The position numbers and the translations under genes were made by a program. This document shows, one piece after another, positions 49,264 to 58,508 of a DNA stretch of 64,000 nucleotides. Below the pieces are notes generated by a model. The model had not been told where the DNA came from, did no database searches, and worked only from the letters and a program-made list of their open reading frames with translations. Origin of the DNA: Palsa-504 sp963744005 (GTDB lineage Bacteria; Actinomycetota; Actinomycetes; Streptosporangiales; Streptosporangiaceae); assembly GCA_963744005.1 (NCBI GenBank), contig CAVURU010000004.1, forward strand, positions 868,001 through 932,000. Reading direction: 5' to 3'. The number at the start of each line of letters is the position of its first letter. The first letter of the stretch is position 1.

Positions 49264-50297
49264 GACTTCCCTCCCGTCGAGGCGGCCTGAGTGGATTGGG
49301 CCTGGGCCGCCTGAGTGAGCCCGGCGGCGTACGCGGGCCAGTACCGGCAGGCCGGCGGCCCGCCCCGGCACGTTCCGTCGCTGGCCCCCGGGTCCTTGAT
49401 CCACAGGTAGGCGTCGATCCCGGCCGGGCCGGGGTTGAGCCTGGGCGACGGCCCGAGCGCGCGGCCCGGCGGGTTGCACCACTGCGGCTCATCCCGGCCG
49501 GTGTACGGCCCGTTGCCGTTGCGGCTGGTGTCGATGACCGCGCCCACCGTGCCGCCCAGAGCGTGCTCCAGCTGCTGGCTCCAGCTGACCAGGTCCGCCG
49601 TCCAGCCGAAGTTCGACACGTTGGCCGAGAACCCGCGGCCGTCGCGCACTCCGGCGCTGACCAGCGGTCCGGCCAGCCGGGCCGGGTCGGCGATCATGCC
49701 GGGATTGCCTGCGTCCAGGTAGACCCGGGCGTGCGGCAGCCCGCCCAGCGTCTTCATGGCGTACCTGAGCAGCTGGTAGCGCTCGTCGCCGGCCGCCGGG
49801 CTCAGGCAGCCCCGGACGAGGTCGGCCAGCCCGTCGGGTTCCACGATGACGATGGCGTGCCCGGTGCCGATCGCCCCGGCCAGCTCGTCGATCCACTCCT
49901 GGTAGCCCGCCGCGCTGAGGCCCGCCTTGGCCGACAGCCCGCCGCAGGAGTCCCGCCCGGGCAGGTTGTAGGCCACGATGACCGGGATGGCGTGCGCCTG
50001 GCTGGCCGTCGCGGTGACGGTGCGGACCATGGCGATGTCGCCGGGCTGGCCCGAGGCCCAGATACCCGACGGGGTCTGGGTAATCCTCTTCAGTTCCGCG
50101 GCCAGCGCGTGATCACTGCCCGCCTCCGCTCCCGCGGCCGGGGCGTAGACCGGGTTGGCCGTATAGGCGAACAGCGCCGGAGCGGTCGACGCCGTCCCGC
50201 AGGCCGCCGCCGCCAGCGCCGCAGCGGCCGCCCCGGCCGCGGCCAGCACGCTCCACCGGGCCCGGCCCCGAAGCCCCGGCCGCCGCACCGGCCTCAT
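49260..50297 (-). CDS. GH6 family glycoside hydrolase (CslZ-like endoglucanase), lipoprotein
   Basis: Secreted beta-1,4-glucanase of 345 residues. The N-terminus is a lipoprotein signal (basic head, hydrophobic core, LAAAACGTAS lipobox with Cys about residue 33). GH6 motifs: IWASGQPGDIA, IPVIVAYNLPGRDSCGG, the catalytic-acid sequence IVIVEPDGLAD, SNFGWTADLVSW, VGAVIDTSRNGNGP and the C-terminal AYLWIKDPGASDG. In Streptomyces the corresponding gene follows cslA and glxA and trims the beta-glucan made by CslA. The start overlaps the glxA stop (ATGA), and its stop overlaps the membrane-protein start. Confidence 0.9.
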   Translation of the reverse strand: MRPVRRPGLRGRARWSVLAAAGAAAAALAAAACGTASTAPALFAYTANPVYAPAAGAEAGSDHALAAELKRITQTPSGIWASGQPGDIAMVRTVTATASQAHAIPVIVAYNLPGRDSCGGLSAKAGLSAAGYQEWIDELAGAIGTGHAIVIVEPDGLADLVRGCLSPAAGDERYQLLRYAMKTLGGLPHARVYLDAGNPGMIADPARLAGPLVSAGVRDGRGFSANVSNFGWTADLVSWSQQLEHALGGTVGAVIDTSRNGNGPYTGRDEPQWCNPPGRALGPSPRLNPGPAGIDAYLWIKDPGASDGTCRGGPPACRYWPAYAAGLTQAAQAQSTQAASTGGKS

Positions 50298-52222
50298 GGG
50301 ACCTGGACCCAGTAGGCCGCCGACGGGACGCCCTTGCTGTTGGCCGCGAACAGCATGTAGTAGCTGGGCGGCAGCAGGTTGTCGTTCGACGGCAGGGTGA
50401 TCTTCAGCTCGCCGTTCCCGGCCTGGGTGAAGCTGACCGCGACCGACCGCTCGTTGACGTCGGTCACGTGGGTCGGGTTGTCCGGCCGCATCAGCCGCAG
50501 CGACTTGATGTCCGCCGTCTGCGACACCTTGATCGTGTAGCTGTGCGACAGCCGCATGACCTTGGGGGCCGAGGAGATGACCGGCCGGGTGCCCTGGAAC
50601 ATGTAGGGCGGGAAGTAGACGTCGATCTCCTGGTTGAAGGTCTGCGGCTGGGTGTCGTCCTTGTCGCCGTACAGCGGGTTCCCGCCGAGGGTGAGCACGC
50701 TCCCGTTCGGCAGCAGCAGGCCGCCGGAGTGGTAGTCCCGCCCGGTGATGGCGTCCGCGGCCCAGGCGAAGGAGCTGCTGGCCGTCTGGTAGATCCGGGT
50801 GTCGTGGTTGTCGCTGCCGTGCATGCCGCGGTAATAGGTGGACCCGCCCGTCACCAGCACGTTGTCGTCCGGCAGCAGCACCGTGATGGGGTACCGGGTG
50901 GGCTGGGCCAGGTTCGGCCCGCGGACCCAGGCCGGATCCGGCGCCGACAGGTCCAGCAGCGCGGTCCGGGCCGTGGACGAGTTCGACTGGCCGACGCCGC
51001 CGCCGCCCATGACCATGACCGTCTGCTTCTGGGCGGGCGGCAGCAGCACCGAGGCGCTGGTCTCCAGGTCCTGAGCGTCCGCGATACCAGGCACCGGGGT
51101 GAACTTATTGGTCTTGACGTCCCAGAACCCGGGCGAGCGCCAGGCCTGGGTGGCCGGGCCGTAGCCGGAGTTCGAGCCGGTGAAGAACAGCTCCCCGTTC
51201 GCGGTCAGGAACGTCGACGGGTAGGTCGGGAACCCGCGGACCGGGCCCTGCGACCAGGTCTTGGTGGTCGGGTTGAACATCTCGCTGTTCATCGAGATCT
51301 GGCCCTCGCCGTTGAGGCCGGAGATGGCCATGTCCATGCCGTCGCCCATCTCGGCCAGCGTCGGGTACCAGCGGGCGTAGTTCATCGAGTTGACCTTCTC
51401 GTAGCGCAAGGTCTTGACGTTGAAGATGTAGGCGTCCTTGGTGCCCTGGAAGTCCTGCTGCTGCAGCGTCATCGGCGTGCCGATGCCGTACAGCAGGTGG
51501 CCCGCCTGCTGCGCGACCGCGCCGGAGATCGTGTACTGCTCGTAGCCGCCGATCAGCGAGCCCTTGCCCTGGGCCAGCGCGTTGACCCAGACGTTCTGCT
51601 GGCTGGCCGCCACGGTCGGCTGGGCGCCGTTGGCGCCCGGCTTCTTGGTCGCCGGCGGCAGCGTGATCGCGGCGTCGGAGGCGAACCTGGTCCCGTTCGG
51701 CGCGGTGAAGATGGTTCCCTTCGGCAGCGTCCAGGCGTGGTGCGGGTTGTTGTTCAGCACCGTCATGCTGCCGCCCGCGTGGGTCGGGGTGAGGTTCTCG
51801 TACCGGGCCGTGCCCCCGGCCAGCAGGATGTTCCCGTCCGGCAGCTCGATGTGGCCGGCGCAGAACAGGTCCCACGGCGTGGGGATGAGCTGCTCCTTCA
51901 TGGTCACCGGGTCGAGCAGCAGCGTCTTGAACGTGCCGGCGTCGAAGTAGGACTCGTTGTTCCCCGACCCGGCCATGATGAGCACGTCGCCGTTGTCCAG
52001 CAGCGTGGAGTGGATGCCGTTGACCCGGAACTTGGCCGGGATGTCCAGCTTGGTCCACAGCCCGTACTTGGCCTCGTAGCCGGGCCGGGTGATCTGGTAC
52101 TGGTGGTAGCGGTCGGCCACCGCCGCCCCGACCGTCGGCACGTTGACGGCCAGCACCGCGCCGGCCGTCACCACCGTCAGGCCGATGGCCACGATGCGCC
52201 GCAGGGACGAACGACGATTCAC
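50294..52222 (-). CDS. glxA: GlxA-like radical copper oxidase (galactose oxidase family)
   Basis: Extracytoplasmic copper oxidase of 642 residues, anchored by one N-terminal helix (about residues 8-34). Kelch-type beta-propeller repeats include NGDVLIMAGSGN, DGNILLAGGTARYEN, MVMGGGGVG, DDNVLVTGGSTYYRG and NGSVLTLGGNPLYG. Cys121 in WDLFCAGH is at the same position as the Cys121 that crosslinks to Tyr in S. lividans GlxA. The C-terminal DUF1929 domain follows (YFPPYMFQGTRPVISSAP). GlxA oxidises or modifies the CslA glycan at hyphal tips and needs copper. GTG 52222 follows AGGAGATCC and overlaps the cslA stop. Confidence 0.94.
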   Translation of the reverse strand: MNRRSSLRRIVAIGLTVVTAGAVLAVNVPTVGAAVADRYHQYQITRPGYEAKYGLWTKLDIPAKFRVNGIHSTLLDNGDVLIMAGSGNNESYFDAGTFKTLLLDPVTMKEQLIPTPWDLFCAGHIELPDGNILLAGGTARYENLTPTHAGGSMTVLNNNPHHAWTLPKGTIFTAPNGTRFASDAAITLPPATKKPGANGAQPTVAASQQNVWVNALAQGKGSLIGGYEQYTISGAVAQQAGHLLYGIGTPMTLQQQDFQGTKDAYIFNVKTLRYEKVNSMNYARWYPTLAEMGDGMDMAISGLNGEGQISMNSEMFNPTTKTWSQGPVRGFPTYPSTFLTANGELFFTGSNSGYGPATQAWRSPGFWDVKTNKFTPVPGIADAQDLETSASVLLPPAQKQTVMVMGGGGVGQSNSSTARTALLDLSAPDPAWVRGPNLAQPTRYPITVLLPDDNVLVTGGSTYYRGMHGSDNHDTRIYQTASSSFAWAADAITGRDYHSGGLLLPNGSVLTLGGNPLYGDKDDTQPQTFNQEIDVYFPPYMFQGTRPVISSAPKVMRLSHSYTIKVSQTADIKSLRLMRPDNPTHVTDVNERSVAVSFTQAGNGELKITLPSNDNLLPPSYYMLFAANSKGVPSAAYWVQVP

Positions 52223-54186
52223 GGGGATCTCCTGCCTTCACTCAGCTGCGAGGCGCCAGTACGGGCGCGGGCCCGGTCGAACAGCCAGATCGCCACCGGC
52301 GCCAGGCACACGCCGCCGATGACCGCCGTCCAGGCCAGCATCATGGGATAGGGCCGGTGCTGGATCAGGGCCGTGACGATCAGGACCAGCGGCACGGCCG
52401 CCCAGATCAGCGAGTACCGGAAGGTCCACAGCCGGTCCGGGCTCGCCTCGGATCCCTTGGCCGTGACGTTGAAGGACAGCTTCCGGCGGAACACGACCTT
52501 GAGCAGGCTGCGGGCGTACACCGGGGCCGTCAGCGCGGAGACGGCCATCCCGGACAGGCCCGAGGAGCCGGCCGGCTCGTGCGGGCTGACGTTGTGCCGC
52601 CGCATGAACCGGTACAGCAGGAACTGCATGGCCGCGATGTCCACGTAGTAGGTGAGCCACCAGCCGCTGTCGGTCCGCAGGCTGGTGATGCCGAACCCGA
52701 GGTAGCACGCGCTGATCCCGATGCCCAGGATCCAGCCGATGGCGACCGACGGGTAGTAGGTCAGCATCAGGAAGTAGTGCAGCATCGCGCCCGGCCGGAG
52801 CCTGAAGCCGGCCCGCCAGACCTGCCGCATGATGGCGTCGAAGGTGCCCGCCGACCACCGGGTCTGCTGCCCGAAGAACTCGGTCCAGGAGCTCGGTCCC
52901 TCGCCCACCGCGACCAGGTCCGGGGTGTAGACCGACCGCCACCCGCGGCCCGTCGCCTCGTTCTTGCTGGCGTGGATGCGCAGGCTGGTGGCCATGTCTT
53001 CGGTGATCGAGTCGGCGTAGCCGTGCCGGATGGCGCTGGTCCTGATGGCCGCGTTGGTGCCGACCAGCATGGCGCAGCCGCGGCGGTTGCCGGCCCGCTG
53101 GATGACGCTGTGGAACAGGTACTGGGCCGACTCCGCCCAGCGGGTGATCCGGTGGCCCTGGTTGCCGTAGAACTGCGGGCCGACCACGAAGGCCACGTCC
53201 GGGTCGCGGAAGTAGCCGAGCAGCCGTTCGGCCATGATCGGCAGCGGCACGTGGTCGGTGTCGGCCACCATGACCACGTCGTAGTCGTCGCCGTGCTCCC
53301 ACAGCCAGCGGTTGTGGTTGCCGTGCTTGGTCTTGCTGGCGAAGATGCCGCTGTCGAACTCCAGGAAGCCCCGCCCCTGGCGGGTGAAGTGGTGCACCCC
53401 CAGCCGCTCGCACATCGCCTTGACCTCGGCGGAGTCGCCCTCGTCCAGCAGCCAGACGTCCAGCGGGCCGGCGTAGACGATCTCCCGGGCCGCGGCCAGG
53501 GTCCGTTCGGCCATCTCGATCGGCTCCTTGCCGGGGACGATCGTGGTGATGAACGCGACCCGCAGGGTGGTGTCCGGCTCGACCGGGATCGGGTCCCGGG
53601 CGCTCAGGCAGGCGCGGGCCACGGTGAGCACGTTCATCAGCAGGAACAGCTGCATCACGATCGATCCGAGGGCCAGGCCCACCAGCAGCACGATGTAGGC
53701 GTCGTGGGCCAGCGCGTGCCAGCTCCACGTCCACAGCCAGGTCCCGAGCTGGGGCCGGTGCGACTGGAAGATCAGCCAGTAGATGAACCAGATGTCCAGC
53801 GCCCCGAGCACCACCGCCATCAGCCTGGTCGTCACCCGTTCGCGCAGGCGGTGCTGGATGCTGCGGTACTGCACCCGGTAGGGCCGGTCCGCGGCGGGCG
53901 CGGTCAGCGGGCCGGACAGGCTGGTGAACCGCTCGTAGTCATACGGGGCGGCGGCCAGGCCGTCGTCCACCGGCGCGAGGGTGCCGCCCGCCTCCATGTA
54001 CCGCCGCGGGAGCTCTCGCGTCGGGGCCGGGCTGAGGGCCGGCCGGGCCTCGGGCGCGTGCTTGATCGCCATCCCGGCCCGCAGGGCCCGGGGACGATGG
54101 TCCGGACCTGTGGTGCGGCCCCCGGGACGGCTAGCCCGGCGAAGGTCCCTCGTCGCGGGCGCGACCATCCGATCTCTGCTTGCCAC
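52219..54186 (-). CDS. cslA: Cellulose-synthase-like glycosyltransferase family 2 (CslA)
   Basis: Membrane-bound processive beta-glycosyltransferase of 655 residues. Two N-terminal helices (about residues 122-140 and 162-184) precede the GT2 domain with LDVWLLDEGDS, the DxD in VVMVADTDHVP, the acceptor-site TED in SITEDMATSL and the QxxRW in FGQQTRWSAGTF. Four or more helices follow. It uses UDP-glucose to polymerise a beta-glucan at the growing tip in Streptomyces. GTG 54186 is given for its GGGGGGA ribosome site; ATG 54168 and ATG 54075 are possible later starts. First gene of an operon in which each junction is a 4-nt overlap. Confidence 0.93.
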   Translation of the reverse strand: MASRDRMVAPATRDLRRASRPGGRTTGPDHRPRALRAGMAIKHAPEARPALSPAPTRELPRRYMEAGGTLAPVDDGLAAAPYDYERFTSLSGPLTAPAADRPYRVQYRSIQHRLRERVTTRLMAVVLGALDIWFIYWLIFQSHRPQLGTWLWTWSWHALAHDAYIVLLVGLALGSIVMQLFLLMNVLTVARACLSARDPIPVEPDTTLRVAFITTIVPGKEPIEMAERTLAAAREIVYAGPLDVWLLDEGDSAEVKAMCERLGVHHFTRQGRGFLEFDSGIFASKTKHGNHNRWLWEHGDDYDVVMVADTDHVPLPIMAERLLGYFRDPDVAFVVGPQFYGNQGHRITRWAESAQYLFHSVIQRAGNRRGCAMLVGTNAAIRTSAIRHGYADSITEDMATSLRIHASKNEATGRGWRSVYTPDLVAVGEGPSSWTEFFGQQTRWSAGTFDAIMRQVWRAGFRLRPGAMLHYFLMLTYYPSVAIGWILGIGISACYLGFGITSLRTDSGWWLTYYVDIAAMQFLLYRFMRRHNVSPHEPAGSSGLSGMAVSALTAPVYARSLLKVVFRRKLSFNVTAKGSEASPDRLWTFRYSLIWAAVPLVLIVTALIQHRPYPMMLAWTAVIGGVCLAPVAIWLFDRARARTGASQLSEGRRSP

Positions 54187-54325
54187 AGCGTCCCCCCATT
54201 TTCGTGGTGCTGTGGACGAGCATCGCCAATGCGATTAGCGGAAATGGTTCGCGCAGCGTTGCTTTCAGGTAGCAGAGTGCCTATCAGCGCATCAGTGAAA
54301 GAGCGTCAGCTGCCTTTCCCGGGCG

Positions 54326-55357
54326 TCAGTCCCGGCAAAAGGCGGCCAGGTCCCGGGCCGTGTCGCGGCTTATCTCCGGGCAGGCGGCGGTGAAGATCTC
54401 GGTGCCGTGCATCGTGCCCATGACCTGCCGTCCCCGGGCCGGGACACCGGCCCGCAGCAGCAGCCGGTAGAAATTGATGCCCTCATCCCGGAGCGGGTCG
54501 CATTCGTTGACGCTGATGACGGTGGGCGGGAAGCCCGCTACGTCCTGCTCGGTGGCAAAGCCCGGCCAGGCCAGCGGATCGCGCGCGGTGAAGGCCTCCA
54601 TCCCGTATCCCATGGCGCCGCGATTGCTGTGCAGGTTGATGAAGATGCCGTTGTTCTGGATCGACGAGGGGGAATCCGGCGCCGGCCACTGGCCCGCGAT
54701 GTACGGGCACATCGCGTACAGCCCCTTGATCAGGCCGAGATCACCGTCCTGCTTCAGCTTCAGGCCGGTGGCCAGGGTCAGGTTGCCGCCGCCGCTCTCG
54801 CCCGCCACCACCACGCGGGCCGGGTCGATGCGCAGCCGCCCGGCGCTGGCCAGCACCCACTTCAGGCCCGACACGCAGTCGTTCAGGCCGGCCGGGAACG
54901 GGGCCACCTCGGGCACCGACGACGGCGAGACCGAGTTGCGGAAGTCGACCATGACCACGGCCACGCCGTTGGCCGCGACCAGCCGGCCCCAGCCGCTGTG
55001 CGCCCCGTCGTAGCAGGACAGCGAGGCCATCCCGCCGCCGTGGATGTAGTAGACGCAGGCCACCTCCTCGTCGTTGTCGGGCCTGATGACCTGCAGGTTG
55101 ATCGTGTTTCCGTCCGGCTCGGAGACGGCCCGCTCGCTGTACATCCGCAGCCCGGTCCAGGGCGCGGCCTCCGCCGACCCGCACAACTCCAGGAATCGGC
55201 CGAACGATTCGGCCCTCGTATCAGCGACCGCTGCCTTCGCCTCGGCCAGCATCGTCTCGCGGCTGTCCGCGTCGGCCGGGGGCGCCGCGGTGATATCGGG
55301 CAGGATCGCCTTGAGCCGCGGGTCCAGCCGGATGTCCCCGGCCACGTCGTAGGTCAT
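54326..55357 (-). CDS. Alpha/beta hydrolase (hormone-sensitive-lipase type esterase)
   Basis: Carboxylesterase of 343 residues. The oxyanion motif HGGG is in CVYYIHGGGMASLS, the nucleophile serine in VVVAGESGGGNLTLA, the acid in SVNECDPLRDEG and the histidine in VMGTMHGTEIF. An N-terminal cap of about 95 residues precedes the core. ATG 55357 follows AAAGGAGGG. It is the last of three same-strand genes (MBL hydrolase, zinc alcohol dehydrogenase, this gene) with gaps of 6 and 28 bp, suggesting a short pathway that hydrolyses and oxidises an ester or lactone. The substrate is unknown. Confidence 0.92.
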   Translation of the reverse strand: MTYDVAGDIRLDPRLKAILPDITAAPPADADSRETMLAEAKAAVADTRAESFGRFLELCGSAEAAPWTGLRMYSERAVSEPDGNTINLQVIRPDNDEEVACVYYIHGGGMASLSCYDGAHSGWGRLVAANGVAVVMVDFRNSVSPSSVPEVAPFPAGLNDCVSGLKWVLASAGRLRIDPARVVVAGESGGGNLTLATGLKLKQDGDLGLIKGLYAMCPYIAGQWPAPDSPSSIQNNGIFINLHSNRGAMGYGMEAFTARDPLAWPGFATEQDVAGFPPTVISVNECDPLRDEGINFYRLLLRAGVPARGRQVMGTMHGTEIFTAACPEISRDTARDLAAFCRD

Positions 55358-55385
55358 GGGTGCCCTCCTTTGGGCTTGGTTCTGC

Positions 55386-56426
55386 TCAGGGCTCCTGCGG
55401 GGTGATGACCGCGCGGCCCTCGATCGTTCCGTCCCGGAGCTGTGCGTAGGCCTCGGCCGCCCGGCTGAGCGGAAACGGCTGGACGCGGGAGCGGATCCGG
55501 CCCGCCCGGGCCAGGGCCAGCACCTCCGTCAGCTCCACCGCGCTGCCCCAGTACGGCACGGTGATGGCGCAGTCGAACGGCAGTGCGCCGGCCCGGAACG
55601 GCAGGGTGCCCCCGGCCAGGCCGACCACGGCCACCTCTCCGTCCGGGCGGGCCACGCTCGCCGCCAGCTTGATGGTGGCCTCGGTGCCCACGAAGTCCAG
55701 CACCACCATGGCCCCCAGCCCGTGGGTCAGCTCGCGGATCTGCGCGGGCGCGTACTCGCCGGAGCCGACGGCATGGTCGGCGCCGAGCTCCCGGGCCAGG
55801 GTCAGCTTCGCCTCGTCGATGTCCACCGCGATGACCTGCGCCGGGCTGATGGCCCGCAGGATCTGCACCGCCAGGTGCCCGAGGCCGCCCACGCCGATCA
55901 CCACGGCCGCGCTGCCCGGGACCAGCCGGCCGAGGTTCCGCTTGATCGCGTGGTAGGGGGTGAGCCCGGCATCGCACAGCGGCGCCGCCTGGACCGGGTC
56001 CAGGTCCCCGAGCGGGACCAGCAGCCGGGCCGCCGGGACCAGCATGTACGGCGCCATGCCGCCGTCCCGGCCCAGCCCGCCGCCGGCCGCGCCGATCTGG
56101 GCCGCGTTCTCGCAGTGGTTCTCCCGCGACGCGCGGCAGGCCCGGCAGTGCCCGCAGCCCCACGGGCCGTACACGGCCACCGCCTCGCCGACCTCCAGGC
56201 CCGCTGCTCCCGGGCCCAGGGCCTCCACCCAGCCCGCGTTCTCGTGCCCCAGCGTGAACGGCAGCGAGAACCGGGACGCCCCCGGCGGCCGTTCCATCAG
56301 GTGCAGGTCAGAATGGCAGGCCCCCGCGCCCGCCACCTTGATCAGCACCTGCCCGGCCTGCGGCTCGGGCACGTCCACCTCGCCGAGCTCCGCCTGCTGG
56401 TGGCCGGTCAGCCGGTACGCCTTCAT
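55386..56426 (-). CDS. Zinc-dependent alcohol dehydrogenase (MDR family)
   Basis: NAD(P)-dependent medium-chain dehydrogenase of 346 residues. Catalytic zinc ligands are seen in GACHSDLHLM (Cys) and TLGHENAGWVE (His-Glu). Structural zinc cysteines are in GCGHCRACRASRENHC. The Rossmann motif is VVIGVGGLGHLAVQI, with an acidic residue at VIAVDIDEAK that favours NAD over NADP. It resembles broad-range alcohol dehydrogenases of the AdhP/Rv-type group. It forms an operon with the MBL-fold hydrolase (6 bp upstream) and the esterase (28 bp downstream). Confidence 0.93.
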   Translation of the reverse strand: MKAYRLTGHQQAELGEVDVPEPQAGQVLIKVAGAGACHSDLHLMERPPGASRFSLPFTLGHENAGWVEALGPGAAGLEVGEAVAVYGPWGCGHCRACRASRENHCENAAQIGAAGGGLGRDGGMAPYMLVPAARLLVPLGDLDPVQAAPLCDAGLTPYHAIKRNLGRLVPGSAAVVIGVGGLGHLAVQILRAISPAQVIAVDIDEAKLTLARELGADHAVGSGEYAPAQIRELTHGLGAMVVLDFVGTEATIKLAASVARPDGEVAVVGLAGGTLPFRAGALPFDCAITVPYWGSAVELTEVLALARAGRIRSRVQPFPLSRAAEAYAQLRDGTIEGRAVITPQEP

Positions 56427-56432
56427 CCCGGT

Positions 56433-57326
56433 CTACCGGGCGCCGAACAGCTCGTGGCCGTCCAGGTAGCCCAGCTCATCCAGGGCCACGCCAGGCGTGA
56501 ACCGGGCCAGTTCCTCGCGGAACGGGCCCACGTCGGTCGCGGCGCCGAAGCCCGGCAGCCAGTTGTCGTGGTGGCCCAGGACGATCCGCCGGGGCCGCAT
56601 CAGCGCGGCTTCGCGCCCGACGAACTGGGCCAGCGAGCCCTGGACCGGCTCGCCGTCGATGGTGCCCCGGCCCGCCGCGGCGATGATGGCGACGTCGGGC
56701 CGCAGGCCCTGCACCATCCCGGTCCAGTAGCCGGAGGTGTCCTGGTAGAAGAGCCGTCCCTCCGGGGTGTCGAAGACGTAGCACAGCGCGCCGCCGTCCC
56801 CGCGCGCCCCCTGTTCGCTGCTGCGCAGGTGCGCGGTCACCGCCGGGCCGAGCGACTCCAGCCGTTGTCCCAGTTCAGCGAGCCGCTCCTGCCGGTCCTG
56901 GTATGGCACCCCGAGATCGCCGAGGCAGCCCTCGCTGGGGTCTGGTCCCGGCGCGTGCGCCCAGATGCAGGAGTGCAGCGACGGGTAGACCGAGACCGAG
57001 ATCCCGTCGGCCAGGGTGATGCGCTCGCCGCCCGCGACCGGCATGAGCTGGCTGAGGGGGACACCCTGGGCCTCCATGACCCGGGCCGTCTCGAAGCTGC
57101 CGATGATCGTCGCCCCGGTGTTCCGGGCGATCCGCTCGGCGCCCCACAGGTGGTCGAAATGTGAATGGCCGACCACCACGAAGTCGCACCGGTCGATGTC
57201 GCCCGCCGTCAGCCCGGTGCCGGTTGCTCCTTCGGCCCGGTCAATGTAGGCGTCCAGGAAAACGACGAGCTCGCCGATCGTCAGCCGGAACGTCGCGCAG
57301 CCGTACCAGTCCAGGGTCGCCGTCAC
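56433..57326 (-). CDS. MBL-fold metallo-hydrolase
   Basis: Metallo-beta-lactamase-fold protein of 297 residues. The binuclear metal motif is VVVGHSHFDHLWGAER (HxHxDH), with further His in YPSLHSCIWAHAPG and VLGHHDNWLPG, and an Asp in LFYQDTSGYW. The UlaG/YtnP-like start (LDWYGCATFRLTIGELVVFL) fits the cytoplasmic lactonase or phosphodiesterase group. There is no signal peptide. First gene of the operon with an alcohol dehydrogenase and an esterase. The substrate is not predictable beyond an ester, lactone or phosphodiester. Confidence 0.9.
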   Translation of the reverse strand: MTATLDWYGCATFRLTIGELVVFLDAYIDRAEGATGTGLTAGDIDRCDFVVVGHSHFDHLWGAERIARNTGATIIGSFETARVMEAQGVPLSQLMPVAGGERITLADGISVSVYPSLHSCIWAHAPGPDPSEGCLGDLGVPYQDRQERLAELGQRLESLGPAVTAHLRSSEQGARGDGGALCYVFDTPEGRLFYQDTSGYWTGMVQGLRPDVAIIAAAGRGTIDGEPVQGSLAQFVGREAALMRPRRIVLGHHDNWLPGFGAATDVGPFREELARFTPGVALDELGYLDGHELFGAR

Positions 57327-57445
57327 GCCCTCAGGCTACGTCTGCGCCATTTTCACCACGAGCCCCACAGAAGCACTAATTCCGGCAAATAGAAAATATC
57401 GTGTCTCAGTAATTCGGGCGGCCGGTAGATCCCGCCCAAAAACAC

Positions 57446-57476
57446 GCTGGCCCCCGCCGTAACGGCGGGGGCCAGC
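57446..57476 (-). terminator. Rho-independent terminator of the crotonase gene
   Basis: Perfect 14-bp arms GCTGGCCCCCGCCG and CGGCGGGGGCCAGC with a TAA loop. Reading on the minus strand, the stem is followed by GTGTTTTTGGG, a T-run, 37 bp after the crotonase stop codon. This is the clearest terminator in the window. Confidence 0.92.
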
Positions 57477-57512
57477 AGGCCGTGGGCCGATTCGGTGACC
57501 GGGCCGGGCGGG

Positions 57513-58310
57513 TTAGCGCGCCTGCCAGACCGGGTCGCGCTTCTCGGCGAAGGCGAGCGGCCCTTCCTTCGCGTCCGCCGACTTCATGACCGTCGCGGTC
57601 TCCGAGTCGTTCAGGCCCCAGGACACGTCCTCGCCGCTGACCTGCCCGTCGATGATCGTGTTGGCGATGCGCTTGGACGCCTGGACGGCCAGCGGGGCGT
57701 TGATGCTGATGGCCTGAGCGAGCTCGAGCGCGCCCTCCAGCGCCTTGCCTTCCGGGACCACCCGGTTCACGAACCCGAGCTCGTAGGCCCGCTGAGCGGT
57801 GATCCGGTCGCCGGTCATGATCATCTCCATGGCGACCTTCTTGGGCAGCTGCTGCGGCAGCCGGAACGCGCCGCCCGCCGCCGCGATGATGCCCCGCTTG
57901 ACCTCCGGCAGCCCGAAGCTCGCCGTCTCGGCGGCCACGATCATGTCGCTGGCCAGGCAGATCTCGCTGCCGCCGCCGAGGGCGAAGCCGTTGACCGCGG
58001 CGATGGTCGGCTTGCTGATCGGGTGCCGCGTGTAGCCGCCGAAGCCCCAGGCCGTCACCCGCGGGTCACCGGGCTCGCGCCGGTCGCCCCGGCTGAGCGC
58101 CTTCAGGTCCGCTCCGGCGCAGAACGCCCGGTCGCCGGCTCCGGTCACGATGAAGACCCAGATCTGGTCGTCGTTCTCGGCGTCGTCCAGCGCGTGGCCC
58201 AGGCCCGATGCGACGTCCTGGTTCACCGCGTTGCGCGCCTCGGGCCGGTTGATCGTGGCCACCATGACGTGCCCGATCCGCTCGACCAGGACCGCTTCGT
58301 TGTCACTCAT
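57513..58310 (-). CDS. Enoyl-CoA hydratase (crotonase family)
   Basis: Crotonase of 265 residues from ATG 58310, which has GAGAGGATC just upstream. Oxyanion-hole segments are DRAFCAGADLKAL and NGFALGGGSEICLASD. The residues ASFGLPEVKRGIIAAAGGAF include the Glu in LPEVK (second catalytic Glu position), with AAAGGAFRLPQQLP after it. The ending ADAKEGPLAFAEKRDPVW is standard. It most resembles the EchA-type enzymes that hydrate short or medium enoyl-CoA. It stands as its own transcription unit, with a strong terminator, separate from the main catabolic cluster. Confidence 0.93.
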   Translation of the reverse strand: MSDNEAVLVERIGHVMVATINRPEARNAVNQDVASGLGHALDDAENDDQIWVFIVTGAGDRAFCAGADLKALSRGDRREPGDPRVTAWGFGGYTRHPISKPTIAAVNGFALGGGSEICLASDMIVAAETASFGLPEVKRGIIAAAGGAFRLPQQLPKKVAMEMIMTGDRITAQRAYELGFVNRVVPEGKALEGALELAQAISINAPLAVQASKRIANTIIDGQVSGEDVSWGLNDSETATVMKSADAKEGPLAFAEKRDPVWQAR

Positions 58311-58508
58311 CTTGATCCTCTCACCCAGGCTTCCTCGTCCGGTTACGCCTGAAGGCCGCGACCCTCGGCGATAACTGCTGTGTACCTTGCGCAGTAATGC
58401 GATCTTTTCAACGAGCCGGGCCGCAGGCAAGCGCTGGGGTCCGTTGGCGGGCGCCGCGAAGGGGCGGCGTCCTGTCGCCCGCTAAGCTGCGCAGCAGCAG
58501 GTTTCCCG

